Of a stretch of 64,000 nucleotides of DNA, positions 35,101-50,100 are shown one piece after another. Origin of the DNA: Armigeres subalbatus (taxonomy: Eukaryota; Arthropoda; Insecta; Diptera; Culicidae); NCBI RefSeq assembly GCF_024139115.2, contig NC_085141.1, positions 396,206,042-396,270,041 of the forward strand. The letters are read 5' to 3'. Numbering within the stretch: position 1 is the stretch's first letter; each line of letters starts with the position of its first letter. The notes beneath the pieces are model-generated. The model worked only from the letters and a program-made list of their open reading frames with translations. It was not told the DNA's origin and did not search any database. The position numbers and the translations under genes were made by a program.

Positions 35101-38100
35101 TCCGTGTTGACAGTAAGTTGAAAAAAAGATTATTTAATAATAGTTTTCTTATTGCTAATTACTATTTACAGGTACAAACTAAGAAATCGAAAGTGCTCGC
35201 CCTCAAAGGAAGGAGACAAGTAGGTTGTATTACTTCCGCGGATCGAGGGGTTCTGTCGACTGCATGTATGTGCGTTTCGGCAGCGGGAAATTTCCTTCCA
35301 CCCATGCTGATCTTCCCACGATCACGCTTAACGGATCAGTTAAAGAAAGGAGCACCCGCGGAGAGCGTTTTCAGCTGTAATGGATCGGGATGGATGACCA
35401 TAGCAGATTTCAACATATGGTTTAATCATTTTTTGGCACATACCCGTCCTAGTCCACAGGCTCCTGTGTTGCTTCTATTGGACGGTCATGCATCCCACGT
35501 TAAAAATTTGACACTTATTGAAAAAGCTCGTAATAACAATGTTACCATCCTCTGTTTTCTGCCTCACTGCAGCCACAATCTGCAGCCTTTAGATGCGGCC
35601 TTTATGGGCCCTTTCAAAACTAATGTTTCAATATCTATTGAAAAATATTTGAAACAGAATCCTGGAAAGGTTGTAACGTTGAACGAAATCAGCAGTTTGG
35701 TTGGAAATGCTTTTTCACAGACAGCTGTTCCTGCCACTGCTATAAACGGATTCAGAAAAACTGTCATCGTGCCATTCAATAAGTATATATTTAACGAAAC
35801 CGACTTCGCTCCTTCTATGGTAACGGATGTTCCAATAGAAGATGATGGTGATTCCGATGGACCATTTTTAGGATTCGAAGATGATATGAATGGAATGCCG
35901 TCTGTACAAGCACCTGTTGAGTTCACTTCAAACATTCAACATGCAACATCACAAGTCCGTCCAGTAGAAGACTTACCTCATCTGTGTCACACAGCTAACA
36001 AACAGCCGCCGACTACTAAAGCTTTCAAAGTGTCACCGGAAGCGATTCTTCCATTAGCAAAAACAACTACCAGGAAGGTCACACGTAATAGACGAAAGGG
36101 AAAGACCGCCAACATAACAGCAAGTCCATACAGGGATGAGCTGCAAAAATCACTGGCTGCGAAGGATATTAGTGACCTCCAAAAAGGATATCAGCAGCAA
36201 ACTAATGTGCGTTCCAAAACAGTTTCCGAAACACCAAAGCGTGCTCGAGGACGCCCAAAAGGTTCAGCGATGAAAAAAGCAAAACTTCTTCAAGATTCCC
36301 TTTGCGAATTATGTGGTGCAATTTTCAGTACCTCTAATGGAGGCCAAGGGTGGCATAAGTGCCCGGACTGTAACACTTGGTATCATGACTGCAATGAAGC
36401 CCATTGCCATATTTGTAAGTGAACACATTTGTTTTTATCCAAAGTTGACTCGATGTGTAATACTGTTATTTTCCTTTGTTATTTTTTTTTTTGGTCAATA
36501 AAGAGAATTGAATTTACTTTTTATGTATGTTTAGTTCAAAACTAATTCCCTCTAATAGTCACTGATAGTTGGGCACTGGTAGGCACGTATTATTGAATTT
36601 TCTTGAAGGTGTCCATTCTGCCCCATGGGGGTGTCCATTTTACCCCGGGTATCTCACGACGTTATCAAAAATGTTAAATTTTAAGTTGGCTTTTTGAATT
36701 GAATTTATGTATATTTTTAACTAGTTTTCATATCTAACTTATATCAAATTAGTTACAAAAGCATGTAGATGGTATTGATCAGAAGTAAGTTAATTTACAA
36801 TAAGTGAAACTTGCCAAAATGCTAAGGGTGTCCATAATGCCCCTAGTCCCCCTAGTCATAATTGTGCATAATATTTATTCCGTTTTGTGCGTAGTCCCAG
36901 TCTCCTGCAAAAAACATGAAATTCCCATGGGAATTACAAAAGCTTTTCTATAGAAATTGTAAAGTTTTATTATGGAAACGCAAAGTGTTTTTGGTGGGAA
37001 ATTAAAATAATTTGACCTGACATTTGGAAACTTCAAAGACTTTTTCTCGAAATTTTCAAAAAGCTTCCTTTGGATAATTTTCTGTTCAATTATGACATAA
37101 TTTCCCGTGAAAATTCTTAAGAATTACTTGTGATTTCCAAAGAAGTATCAAAAGATATTCTAGTAGAATCTGCAATCTGTGGAAATTTTGAAAAAAAAAT
37201 CGAAGTATTTTATAGAATACTCAGCTATTACTGAGAATGCTCAGCACAGAAGAATTTGTCGGTGAAAGCTATGAATGATGGTTTTAAACAAATTGCTAGT
37301 GGCGCTTCAAATCTTGTGATCAACATGTTTTATTCAAGATGGCACTTTCAAAGTTCATAAATTATGTATTAGATGTTCATGTTTTTCATCATAGGATTCC
37401 CATGTTGATACTTGAGCGCATGCCAAACCAAAACAATAAATTTGACATTCAAGGTACCGACCAAACCCTTTTTGCAAAATCCTAGTTAATACTATGTCTG
37501 AACCAAGTTGATCACAATAGCTGTATGGGAAATAGCGTTCTAATACTTATGCTTCTACTTTTTAAACCGAAGTTCAAACTTACTTCAGTGAAATTGATTA
37601 TAATTTTATGAAGAAATTTAAAAGATTCTTCCGATAAAATCTTGCAAAAAAATCCGGAAAGAATCTTAAGAAAAGTCAAACGAATTAACGCAATAAAAAT
37701 CAAGTCCACAAGTCTTCAATCAATCCCGAATACTTCTGTTATTTCGTTTGCGTCCACTCCGCACAAAGGTGCTGTAGACTGTTAAAAAAAATTGAATGAG
37801 ATAAAAAGTCTACGTTCGATATACCATGGCCCTCTTCGTAGACTTTTTTGACCCCCCCCCCCCCCCCTTCAAGAGCCTACATGGTTTATGGATAGCTCCA
37901 TATCAGGTTTGCTAAATGCCTTCATTCTTAGTCACTACATTGCAAGATGAAAAATCATTAAACACATATGTAAAACAAAGTATCGTTACTAAGATTAGAA
38001 CTATGCCTAACGTATATGTGCACAGTCGTCTGTTAGTCAGGAACGACCATGTCGAAACGCAACCATCGACCGTCATCAACGAAGGGGGAATTCAGAACCT

Positions 38101-41100
38101 ACAGGCGAAGGAGACAGACCGCATGTAGCCATGTGGTGGTCGATATAATCTCTCCAAGGAAAGCAGTATTTAGTTTACGGCAGCACATGGCGATTTTTTT
38201 AGCCACCATCGTAGCGTGCAGTGCAACCAGCATAGTAGGTAGGAACGCTAACGTTTTAACTAATTTGATGGAGTAGCGCTACTACTCGAAATCGGTGCTT
38301 GAAACGCGTGCTGCCAACGGTCAAACTTGCACGATGGGGGAGATTCACCAATTTGATTAAATATGCGTAAGGCAGCCTACTCGGACTATAAGGCCACATT
38401 GAACGGTTTAATGGATGTTAAATTTGTTGGCTCATTGTTTATATTCGAAACGAGAGTCAACGAATCAACTACACACAGACATAATATTGAGGAGTAAGAT
38501 CGTTTACAACAGTGGTTCTCAAGTTTTCGGAAAGGTCTGACGAAACGTAAGAATTTGCTGCTGAAAAAGAGAATGTACAATACACATGCATCATCACCTT
38601 TGCAGGTGAAATTTTAAAATATCTCAGCATTTAATTTCAGATTTGTAAAACCATATAGGTAGATTTCATTGAAACACAATACAATTATTTTTATCATTCA
38701 AATTGCTGTTAAAAATAAATGTTGATAAATTAAAACTTTACCGAGAAACCCTGGCCCGTAGTATTTGATCTGCGTGGCGCATCCTCATGCCGGGTGTGTG
38801 AGAAATGCCCGTTGATGAACGGTTGTTGCCGGACGGCTATTAATCAGCGTCGTGTTCTTATGAATTTGAATAACGTATACTTGCGCGGGGGGACGCAATC
38901 ATTTCCTTCGAATGAGGTCATCCAGTTGTATCGCACACCACGAACGGTAGGTGAAGAACGAAAACGAAATGGTGGGAACATTTCACCTTGGGAGTGCAAG
39001 ATTCCGCCCCCTCCGACATACTGTAACAAGCAGGTCTCCAACAACTAGCAGCAACAGTTAAAGGCTATCAGAGGTGATAAAATCTACTGTTTGCGTGTTT
39101 CCAATCATTGAATGGAGCAACTTTGAATTGAAGCTATTTATGCATTGGAGAAAATTGATTATTGCATAATAGTGTGTAACAAAGTATTTTTGTATAATGA
39201 GTACAAATAATGTAAACAATTTTTAATAACAATTATTGTTTGAATTAAAAAAGCTTGTCTAGCGGATTGTTATTTACAGGGCTGTTACAAACTAAGCAAA
39301 TTCCAATCCGCGAAATCCGCGACTAACAAAAAGAAATCCGTGACTGCAAAAACAAAACCGCGACGAACAAAAATAATGGTCTTATCATGTAGAATCACAT
39401 TTCAAGGCAATAATTCAACACTGCTGCTTTCAATCTATCGATACTTTGATCAATCAATATAAAAAAAATAATAATGTATGCCGTATAATATTTTGAATGG
39501 CAAAGCAGAACTAATTTCATTGTTTATAATAAAATAGGTCCTTGCATTACTAATGGCCTAATCAAACTACAGGCTTTATCACTTGTTAAATAAAGTTCTG
39601 GGGAGTTCTTTCTCCAAGAATTCTAATGAAATTCCTATCCAAGTGTTTTGCAGTGTTGGTAAAATCTCAAACTCTCAAATCTCATCGGCGATTCAAATCA
39701 TGCGTGAGTCAAATCGCGATGTGCATCATTGCATAATTTTTACGGGTTTTTCATTGCTGAATGCATTGAATTAACTTTTGTCGCTTAATACAATGGTTAA
39801 TACAGTAATGTCCCGATTTTATCACCCCTTGGTGAGTTTTGGGGTGATAAAATAGGGCATGTGACAAAATCGGATATGATCAATTTCAATTTTCAAATGA
39901 TCAAATCAATTTATGACTTGGGAAGGCAAAATGCGTACACGATACCCGGTATTTCTTGTTTAAACGGATTACATAATCCTTCACAGGTAGGGTTAGGCGG
40001 GGCAAGATGGGTCACGGGGTAAGATGGGTCAGGGCCGTTTTTGAGCATCGTGTACATTTTCATGTGGAGATTATGACTTTGTAGGAGGAATAATTTGGTT
40101 CTATATTATTATCACTCGATTTGATGATAAAATTTTATTTTGGTAGAGTATGGCAAGGTAAAATATTTTTCAGCATTGTTTCTTATGCGAAACACACTTT
40201 CTATAAAACATGTAATTTCGTCGAGCAATGTAAAATTTAAACATTTTTAGTAACATAGTGAACGTATTATAAGTAATGTAGGTGATGTTATACTAACTGC
40301 GTTAAAATAAATAAATTTGATCGAAAATTAGACATTCTAACATGAACTTACAAATGGGGCAAGATGGGTCAGCACATACTGAAGGGCATAGTTCGTATTC
40401 AAAACATATTTTCCATTGCTGGTTTAATCATTTTAAGGTTACTTTTGACATAATGATGTTAATTTGTTTATTGAAAATATCTATTTTTTGTCTTTAAGAA
40501 AGCAATACTTAGACGGCTTGTTTTCATAAGAATTTGCAGACATTTTTTAATGTAGAGCCATTTCTTCATCCAAGGCTTCAAAATTATTTTTTATTCAATA
40601 TAATCATTGGCAGTAAAGCTATCTATCTGTGTGTAATTCAATATTGGGAATAAAAACAATATTAATTGCAGTATTTAAAGGTGACCCATCTTGCCCCGCT
40701 GTTTGACCCATCTTACCCCGCCATTTTTTGATTGACAGAAAAATAGACTTTTACTTTAATGACTCGAAATGGAATAAAAAGTGGAGTTTTTGTTATTTCA
40801 TACCCTTGGCTTACAGATTATGAGCCATTTTTATAGATCCATATTGAAAAGTTGAATTAAAAATTAAAAGTTGAATTAATTTCTTGAAAATCTTTGTTGT
40901 TTACAGTATTATTTACAAAAATAACGACTAAAATTTTCAAATTTTTTTGGGGTGACAAAATCGAGTCGAAAACGTGATAAAATTGGGGGTATGCAAAATC
41001 GGTGAGTGACAAAATCGGGTCAACACTGTAAATGCATATGTGAACAAAACATACACCACGATTGCTTTTTCGAGCGAAGTCATCTTAATACGGCGAGTGA

Positions 41101-44100
41101 GCGAAGCGATGCGATTCTGTCCGAGAAACTCAAGCGCGGTGCTGTTCCTACAGAATCGCAAGCGAGTTAGCTCGTGCCAACACTGGTGTTTTGGTAGATT
41201 TCTTTCTCAGAATTCCTTACCTAATAGTGATGCCACTGTTATGTGGCATTGCCTATTCACCATTTTTGCATTCCTATGTCATAAGACTAACTCGATGATG
41301 CTCAGCTGCAAGTCCGAAAAAAAATTTCACTATATCATGAATCAAACCCAAACACCTTCAGTAGACTATAGTCTTGTATGTAACCACGCAGTTTTATCGC
41401 CTGGAAGAAATCTTCAGGATTTTTTTAACAAGATCCTGGACGGATCCTGGAGGAAGGAAGAGGGTGGGATTTCTTGAACAAGATTCTGGAAATATCAGAC
41501 TAAGCGCCTGGTATATTCTGGCACATTTATGGCTGTGTTTCAAAAACGTAGAATCCGCCAGGACTCAGTAGTTACTTAGAGCATCATTAAAAACCTTTCT
41601 ACAATTTCGCGATTCAAAATTTTTCGTTTCTTTGTCATTCTTTTGGTCTTGCAATGTCAAACATTATTACAGCAATTGAAACGTCATTGGAAATCATGGT
41701 TGGTGGTTGCGAATCCGACGGTCTACTGCTCGCGATAGATGGGTGGTCAATATACAATGTAATCTCTCCAACTAGGTACTTTTATAAGCACACGAAGCAG
41801 AATCCCGCAGCTCCTCTGTACTCCCCCTGCTTCAATATGAATTATGCAGTGACGATAACTCCATTCTCCAATTGACGTACATCACACCATATATTAATCA
41901 ATTTGTACAATCCTCAGACTTTATAGTCATTTCTGTCCGCTACTGCATCTATTTTCCAGAGAAAGTTCCTTAATTAATTGCAAACAATCTAGTTCTTAAT
42001 GAGTCTGGTCCTTTGTAGATACCCAATAGCCAACACATTTTACGTTAATGATCTTCAAGATTATCATTGATCAATTTGTGATTTGCCTGCGACCCAACGC
42101 CATCTGAACAACCTACTTACTTACTTTAATATACGACTGGCATGGGAATTCAGGGAACTTATTGTAAAGTTATCGACAACGAAGGTACGCCGTTTGGCAT
42201 GAACTCGTTTGGCCTAAAATAATTTGGCATATTATTCTTTTGTCACAATTAATTAAAAATAACATACCTATACATATTCAGAAAGAATTTCAATTTTTTC
42301 AGATTCAGGGAATCATTTTTTTTTTTTGAATGCACATGCGAAACAAGCGACAAAAGAGAACCAACGACAAAGCTTCGTTTTTGTCGGAGATAATAATGAC
42401 AAAGATCCGAAAAATTTTGTCAGCAACAAAAAAGAAGACAATCTTGTTGCTAACTTTTCATCCCGTTATTTTGCTTTTTTTTTTCTTTTAAAGCAAATTT
42501 GGATTTAGGCAATCATAGTTTCTGCTTTTATTGAAATAATCGAGAATCGAACAATGATTACAAAATTAGCATCGTATTTTCGGAAATATCAGAGCATGCA
42601 AGGCAAATGATTCTTGTCATATTGTGTTCGGTTTCTGATAAAGGTTTGTCGCCAGGTGCGTTTGTCAGTAACAAACTCTTCCTTCCCTTTAAAATTACGA
42701 GGTTGCTAGGGAAAAGGCAAAAAAGTTGATGCCTTCTTTTGAAGCACTCGTTTGCTCGGCGCAATGCAAAAGGAAGGTCATTCTTTCTTTTATATTACGC
42801 GATTGCTCGGGATAAGGCAAAAGAATTGATGACGCCTTCTTTTAAAGCATCCGTCTTGCCTTCCTCATTTTAAATATCACGATGTCCATGTTCACCGTTA
42901 GCCTACATTGAGTAACCAGTGTGTGCATACAGAAAAATGACAAGATAGGCGCCGTTGAACCATCCGACGACCGCTCCAGTTTTCATGTTCGCTAACGGTT
43001 CTGACGGGTGATCCCCGTCAATCGAACCTACGGTACGACCGCCATTGTCATCGTCGTCTGGCTACCTCGTGCTACAAATAACATCACCCGAACGCTATTT
43101 TGGGAGCCAATCCCCCTCCCATTCCAGCTAACGCCCGGCAATCGAATAGCTCCCGCCTAGTAGCATCGCCGGGTCTGATGACCATACAAGTTGACCGGTG
43201 CGTCATCTACTAGCCGGCGGAGTCCAGTACTGCTTCCTGACGATCTCCAGGCCATCAACGCCAGCGTTCACGTCCACCGACGTATTTTCATTATTATTAT
43301 TATTATTTATTCAGACTAAGGCCGAAGTGGCCTGTGCGGTATATAAGAGTCTTCTCCATTCGGCTCCAATTGCGCGTTGGTCCTCCACGAGCACCGTCCA
43401 GGTCTCGTGACCATCGAGAACTACCGATCTAATAAGCGTTTTGTAGATAGTCAATTTGGTACGGCGGCGAACTCTATTCGATCGAACTCTGTCTTGCGGA
43501 GTCCAAAGTACGTACGATTTCCAGCCACTATGCGTCTCCGAATTTCTCTCGTATTTTCATCGCAGTTGCAAATATGTTGACCGCCACCGACCCGCGGTGT
43601 AACACATCGCCCGCCCTGATCGCGTAATCTATATACATAAACATGAATTTCTGTCTGTCTGACTCTTATAGACTCGGAAACTACTGAACCGATCTGCGTT
43701 AAAATTTGTGTGCAGAGGTTTTTGGGGCCGGCGAAGGTTCGTAAGATAGTTCGAGGCCCCTCCCCTCTTTGAAAATGTATGGGAGCCCAAATGATATAAG
43801 CTGAAGTTTGGACCCCCTCCTTTCGCTAGATAAAAAGTCATGCAATTACAGGCCTCGGAAACATTTCAATTGTCTGTGAAATATCCATCACGTATTTTGG
43901 CTGAATTTGAAAGTCAGTTTTGCTTGGACGTATACTGCCTATGATCACATATCAGTCCCATTTTTGTTGGATTTCCTATTCGTATGGGGCAAATATGCGA
44001 TTGTGGGCTGTATAGCCTATTCAGACTACGAGTTTTATCATTTGGATAAAACAATACAAATAAGTCTTTCAGTCCCATGTTGAAAATGTTGAAAATAATG

Positions 44101-47100
44101 AACCATAGAAAACGTTTCGATCCGGGTGTTTGGGTACCCGAGCAGAGTCCGCTATCAAAATATTATCAAAGTGATAACAAATTGAGTTTTTGATATCATA
44201 ACTATAACATATTTTGATATAGAATTGCAGAGTACTCTAGCGAATATCATATTTTGATATTATTTTAATAACTGAAAATAATAAATAGAGTCACGGAGTT
44301 TCTATGGGAAATATTATTTTTCAAAAATCAGTATTTCTAAAACACCCATCACGCGAAAGTATATCGGAACCGATTTGCGATTTGGGCGTAACTTATTTTG
44401 TAAAACTAATTCCCATAACTGCTAGCGGAAAGCTTATTCTGTCGAATACATACCGTGGTTTTCACAGGAAATGCTTGCTTTAGCAGAAATTCGCCTTCCA
44501 ATGTTTGTTTACAATATAAGTTACGCCCAAATCGCAAATCAGTTCCGAATATGCTCTCCTCTTCCATATAGGGTAATTCGCCAAATATTGAACGGCTAAT
44601 TTCTTCGTTTATTGTTGAACGCACGTGCATTTCTTATGGGAGTTCAACAATAGGCGACAAAATTAGCCGTTCAACATTTGGCGGTTTCCCCTAGTGGGTA
44701 AACTAAAATGTTCTAACGGGGGATCTAGAATAATTTTTATTTTTTTTTTTCACTTTTTTGGTGCCTTCATAGAAATCTCAAATGACAGCCGATTTAACCC
44801 CACCCCCTGTACGAAAAAATGACGCCCAAAGTTATTTGCAAAAAAAAAGTTATTGAAGGAAATCTAACATTGGGAAAGGGCGGTTGAAAAATCCAGAAAA
44901 ATCTCATACATAATAAAAGTACGATTCCTATCTTCTATATGAATAGAAATTATTTTCCGTTACACGTTATATGAAGATTTTTCTTACGGATTGAAAAGAT
45001 AAATTATGATATCTCCTGCACGACGATCATTCTGCAGCCATCAAAGTGGCTTCGAACTACAAGAAGCTTATTAATTACGTCATAAGCAATAAATCGAGAT
45101 AAAATTATTTTCTATTATCTCGATAACTGATAAGACTGAATAATAATGACATAAAATGATTCAACACCAAAAGTCAAACTTATTTTGATATTTTTATTTT
45201 GATATCATCTCAAATAAATTAAAACAAAACAGAAACTGAATTAGATATTTTTCTCATATCAAGACTTATAGAAAATAACTAAATGATAACTAATCTAGTT
45301 TGTAAATCTTGATATTGCATAATATGTATTCAATCAAACGAGTAACTAAATAAGATATCAGTATTTTGATAACACTTTATGCTAAATTAATGATTTCGTG
45401 TGTGTTACTTCTACGTGAAGTTAAACGATTTACAATGATATAGAAATGCTAATATCATCTTCCAAACTTGGACGTACATGTTCATGATAGCATTAGAGGC
45501 GAAAGTATAGAATTGATAGTTCCGTTAGGATACGGCAGGCATGAAGAATGTTTTATAGAAGTCGATTTGAAAGCGAGCGGAGGCAATATTTGTGATGGCA
45601 TATATCGCACGACCTTCCTTCTGCCAAGCTCCCGTATGAAGGGGAGGAAGAATATCAGTGTGGAAGCTGATATATCTCCACTGGCAAAAGGAAGGTGGTT
45701 TGACTTGCTCATATGCCATCGCGTGCGGAAGGATTTGCTATCGACGAGTACTGTCTCCAAATTTCTAATATGACATCAGCATTTAGTCGAATAGGATTTT
45801 TATTGCACAGTTCTGTTATCTCATTGCAGTATTTTGATATCACTTCATGATCCATGAATCAAAATAATAGCAAATTGAGATTTTTTGTTTTTGCTCGATA
45901 TAGTCATTATCACAATGAAAACTCATTATGTAAACCGTAGAAAATTTGCCCAATACCAAAATAAGTCTTTTTTCCGTGATATCAAAAATTGTTATCATTT
46001 TGTTTATTTGGATACAACATTCAGTTCTCAACTTTTGATGTGATTACTATTAACTCGACCACAGGGTCACCAAAATTTGATATTGCAAATGAAAGTATCA
46101 AAATATCAAAATAAGTTTTCAGTTTGTTTTCATTCTCTGCTCGGGTAGGGTATTCATCAGGGCTCGTTAATTAATTTCGAAGATGAAATTAATAATAATA
46201 TCAGAAAACTTTCATGTTAGAATCATTACGAATTTGCTCTCGATGATTACCTGGAAGACTTTTAAGAGTGGTTGTGCTTTCTTGTACAGACATTCAATAG
46301 ATTCAAAATTATACGACATTCCTTTCTGATGTCGTCACAATGATCGCTAAAAGAAAGTTGGTGATCTACTCGTACGCCGATGATTCAAAGTGATTTTTTA
46401 AAAAGTATGAGAATGCCGAGAGCTGTGGCGGCCTTTTTTGGTGAACGGTGATTAACAAAACATATCTGGATGAGAGATTTTTTCGGCAGATATTTTAAAA
46501 CCGTCTGAAACTGCCCACTTTGTAACAGCATTCAGCCGTAAATTCCCTACTGAAGAATATAATACGTGCTGAAATCTTGTAATGATCTCTGAGGTTGCTG
46601 GATTTCACTTGGTACTGAATTTTCTACAATCTAATCTAGGCACTAATCGCACAATTGGGGTATCCAGTTACCCTTGTGAGCAAAGGCGTAGGATTGCCTA
46701 TTCGGAGATGGAAATTTCGATTCTCGGTCGGTTGTGGGTGGGAAACTTTCTCGACACCCTGGACTAGAGGCCTTGATAAGAGAAACGCGGATAGAAAATG
46801 TAACTCTGCCATGCAGTCAATCTTCTTCATTAAAGAACAACAGATGAAAAGGAAGAAATTGTTTATCCAGGTAATATTTTACATATCGCTATTTAATGTT
46901 TTCACATCACTTGACAATAGAATCCAATAAACAAAACAATTGCATTTCATAATTTATCATTGATTTGCATATATTATTGATAACAAAAGTAAAATTCATT
47001 CAAAATTTGTTCATTCATAAATGGTATTAAATCAAATTTAGCCATTATCAATATTTGAGCCGATGCTTTGGCTGCTTGACAGATCTCTTGCTCGATTGAC

Positions 47101-50100
47101 TGCTATTTTTTGACGGTTCGATTGGCGAAATGATGATTTGTTCCGAAATTCAAGGTGAAAATCAATCCTTCCCTCCCATTTGATCAAAAAGTTCATAGAT
47201 ATAAAGTTTTATATCAAGATATTCTATTTCTAGTGATAAAGCTAGTAGTCTAAATAGGTAATAACAATACGGCGTCTATTATTGCCAGAAAAAGCGAAGA
47301 AATCTTCAATCCCAGAATAATCCTCCGGAAATCGAAACCAATCAACTCCAGCATGGTCTTGCTTTGTAGTCGTACATCTTACCGCTAGGCTCAATCTACA
47401 TATCTCCCGATCATCGTCATCACCGATCAATGACACTAAAAAAGTGTTGACCGTAGGATGACGACACCGTTCAGACATAAAGTGCCGTGATCAGACTCAT
47501 AACAGGTATGAGAGCAATGCCTTAAAATATTCAGATGACATCACGTTGTGAAGTTCGCTTTCTGCCACGCGGTAGGTTCCATCCATACATCCATGAATAA
47601 TAATTCTCGAATAGCCCCGGATAAGATTCCGACTTGATTTGGAAACTAATAACGTGTAACGCAGTGTAAACGAACGATATGGAATTTGGAGGGTTTCTTG
47701 GAAATGCTTGGTACCAGTAATGTAAACACACCAGCAGCAAAGCCTATATGCGAAGGTTAAGCATGATATCATCTTCTCCGGCGCGAGAGGAAGAGCGAAT
47801 GCAATAGGCGGCAGAATCTCAACATGAAAGCTGATGTGTTATCTCAAGCAACTCAACCGGTGTTCCTTAGCAGTTGTTGTAACCAACACGGCCCGAGCCA
47901 TGCGACTAGGTATGCGTATACCCATTTCTGTTGGACTTGTGCAGCTTTGCACTTGATTAAGTGATTAGATTGTTATTTTCAAGATCACAAATACTAATCG
48001 ATGGAACAATGTAGATAAATCAAGATATGGAATCACTGCATCGGTTATTATTACATGACGTAAGACGAGGTGGTATACTATTCCATGTCATTCAACTACT
48101 TGATTGTAACTTTACACATTCGTACTTTGAGCTCAATAAAAAGCCCGTCTTTCACTAAACAAATATCAAAAAAAAAATATTGTTTTGTTTTCAAAACCAT
48201 ATGAGTCCAGCCCTCACCAGTCCACATAAAAAAAGAAAATCTGGACTGATGATTTTTTTTTCAATCTGAGATCTACCTGAAGGATTGGGCTATTAAAATG
48301 CTATTTTCTTCAAATTCGCTTTGTTATTTATTTGAGTTGTTCCTCAAGATAATGAATTTCATCCCAAGTGTTATGCTATCTTTGATTCGACTTTGTGTTA
48401 TTTCTACTGACTGGCTAAAACTCCATTTTCCCACTGGATTACGTCATTCTAGATATTCACTGAAACCAAAACATCCCGCTCCACGACCCCGTTCAAGGCA
48501 AACGTCATAAACCAAGCGTCCGACCGACCATCTCGACAAGATTGCGGGTGACATCACCGTTTTGTTTGCATTCAGATTTTTGATCCAACAGCCATTGCGA
48601 TGTGCGTTATGTCCTCCACTACATGGGTACCGTTTTCAAAGGTTTTCGTCATGCCTTGTTTGATTTTACTAATTCAAATACCTGCCTTAGTCGAATTGTG
48701 AAAAATCTCACTATGTGACTGTGTTGATGGAATTTATTCATCGTAAAATACGTGAAACACCGCCTTCAAGTCGGTTGTAAATAAAAGCAAGGTTGAAAAA
48801 CAGGGATGCCATGTATAGCTTCTGTGTTTAAATCTTTAAATTTTTGTATAGGTAAATGTTATTTCATCTAGATATTTCAGTAGACCATAGTAAGAAATAT
48901 AATTAGAAAATCAATAATAATTTTATTTTCATTCCAGATCTATAAAAAGCAAAATGACGATATTGCCCTATATTTCATGCCATATACATTATTTGCAAAT
49001 CGAAGCATCTTCTGCTCAAATTTGAAATTGATCATACCATAATTGACAAAACTGTCATCAAATTAGTTAGGTACTTATTCCAAAATCGAAAAACTAAATT
49101 TTAAATTTTAGTGTTCAAATCTATATACATAAAAATTAATTTCTGAAACTACTGAACCGATCGGCGTGAAAATTTGTATAAAGAGGTTTTTTTGGGCTGG
49201 GGAAGGTTTTTACAATGGTTCGAGACCCCTCCCTCCTTTGGAAAGGGGGGCTCCCATACAAATGCATAACTCGAGAACTAATCAGAGAATAAATCTATTT
49301 TAGGCGAAACGAAGTTTGTCGGGTCTGCTAAAAATATAATCAGCCAACAAAACTGTATTGAAGTTTGTAGAGGAAGGAAGGAAATCAGCTTAAACTTTAT
49401 GGTTTGTGGTCTTTATACGAAATTTTACAAGAGAAGGGAAAAACCAATTATGTGATTTTTTTAACAGACCCCAAACGGGATTGCGTTTTTACCCTCGGGA
49501 ATTGATGCTTGTTCGAGAAATACATCTCGTACTTACATGACGGTAACGAGATATATTTCAAGCTATGACTATATTCCCAGTAAAGGTTCAAAAACAAAAA
49601 CGCTTTAGAAATAAATGTGGGTAATTAGATTTTGACAGAGATCTCAAGTATCTCGTGATATTGGAAAATAAATTATTTATAATATTCATAATAATCATAA
49701 TACATAATACATAATAATAATAAATTATAGGAATTAGGATGCAAAGCATCTGGCAACCTTGTTGGTAACAGTTAATAATGACGTCATCCGCCCGAAAAAG
49801 AAACCCCATTCGACACTGTGGTTTTAAACCAAATAAAAGTATAATCTTCTTTTTAAAAAAAAATCATCCATATCTCACCTTTTTTTGAGGTCCTCGTTCT
49901 CCTCCCATATCCGCTTGGCGTCGATCTCGAGTTTAGCCTTCTCGCGGGCCGTCTCGTCCAGCAGTTTGCGAGCATCGTTCAGCTCGTGGTCGTACATCTG
50001 CTTGATGTTGGAGACCTCCCGGGTGACGGTTTCCTGCGAGGTGCGTACCTCCATTGTTAGGCGGGAATTTTCCTGCTCGAGGAAGCGCACCCGGTCGATG

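Larger units (their letters stand above)
15905..49878 (-). other. Lamin intron 1, about 34 kb, transposon-filled
   Basis: The donor GTGAGA follows exon 1 at 49878 and the acceptor CCCGCAG ends at 15905. It holds nearly all of the mobile elements listed below. Stretches 15905-17137, 24200-26000, 36860-39270 and 47570-49120 show no element or exon that I can name. I found no lamin-like exon in it. Confidence 0.85.

Noticed and set aside
45468..45773. 101-codon plus-strand frame
   Set aside because: It lies inside the CCCGAGCAGAG-ended element with a complementary frame of similar length; no domain is recognisable.
47353..47400. Short minus-strand stretch resembling a SINE head (GGTAAGATG, AAAGCAAGACCATG)
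   Set aside because: Too short and diverged to assign to a family or to define ends.
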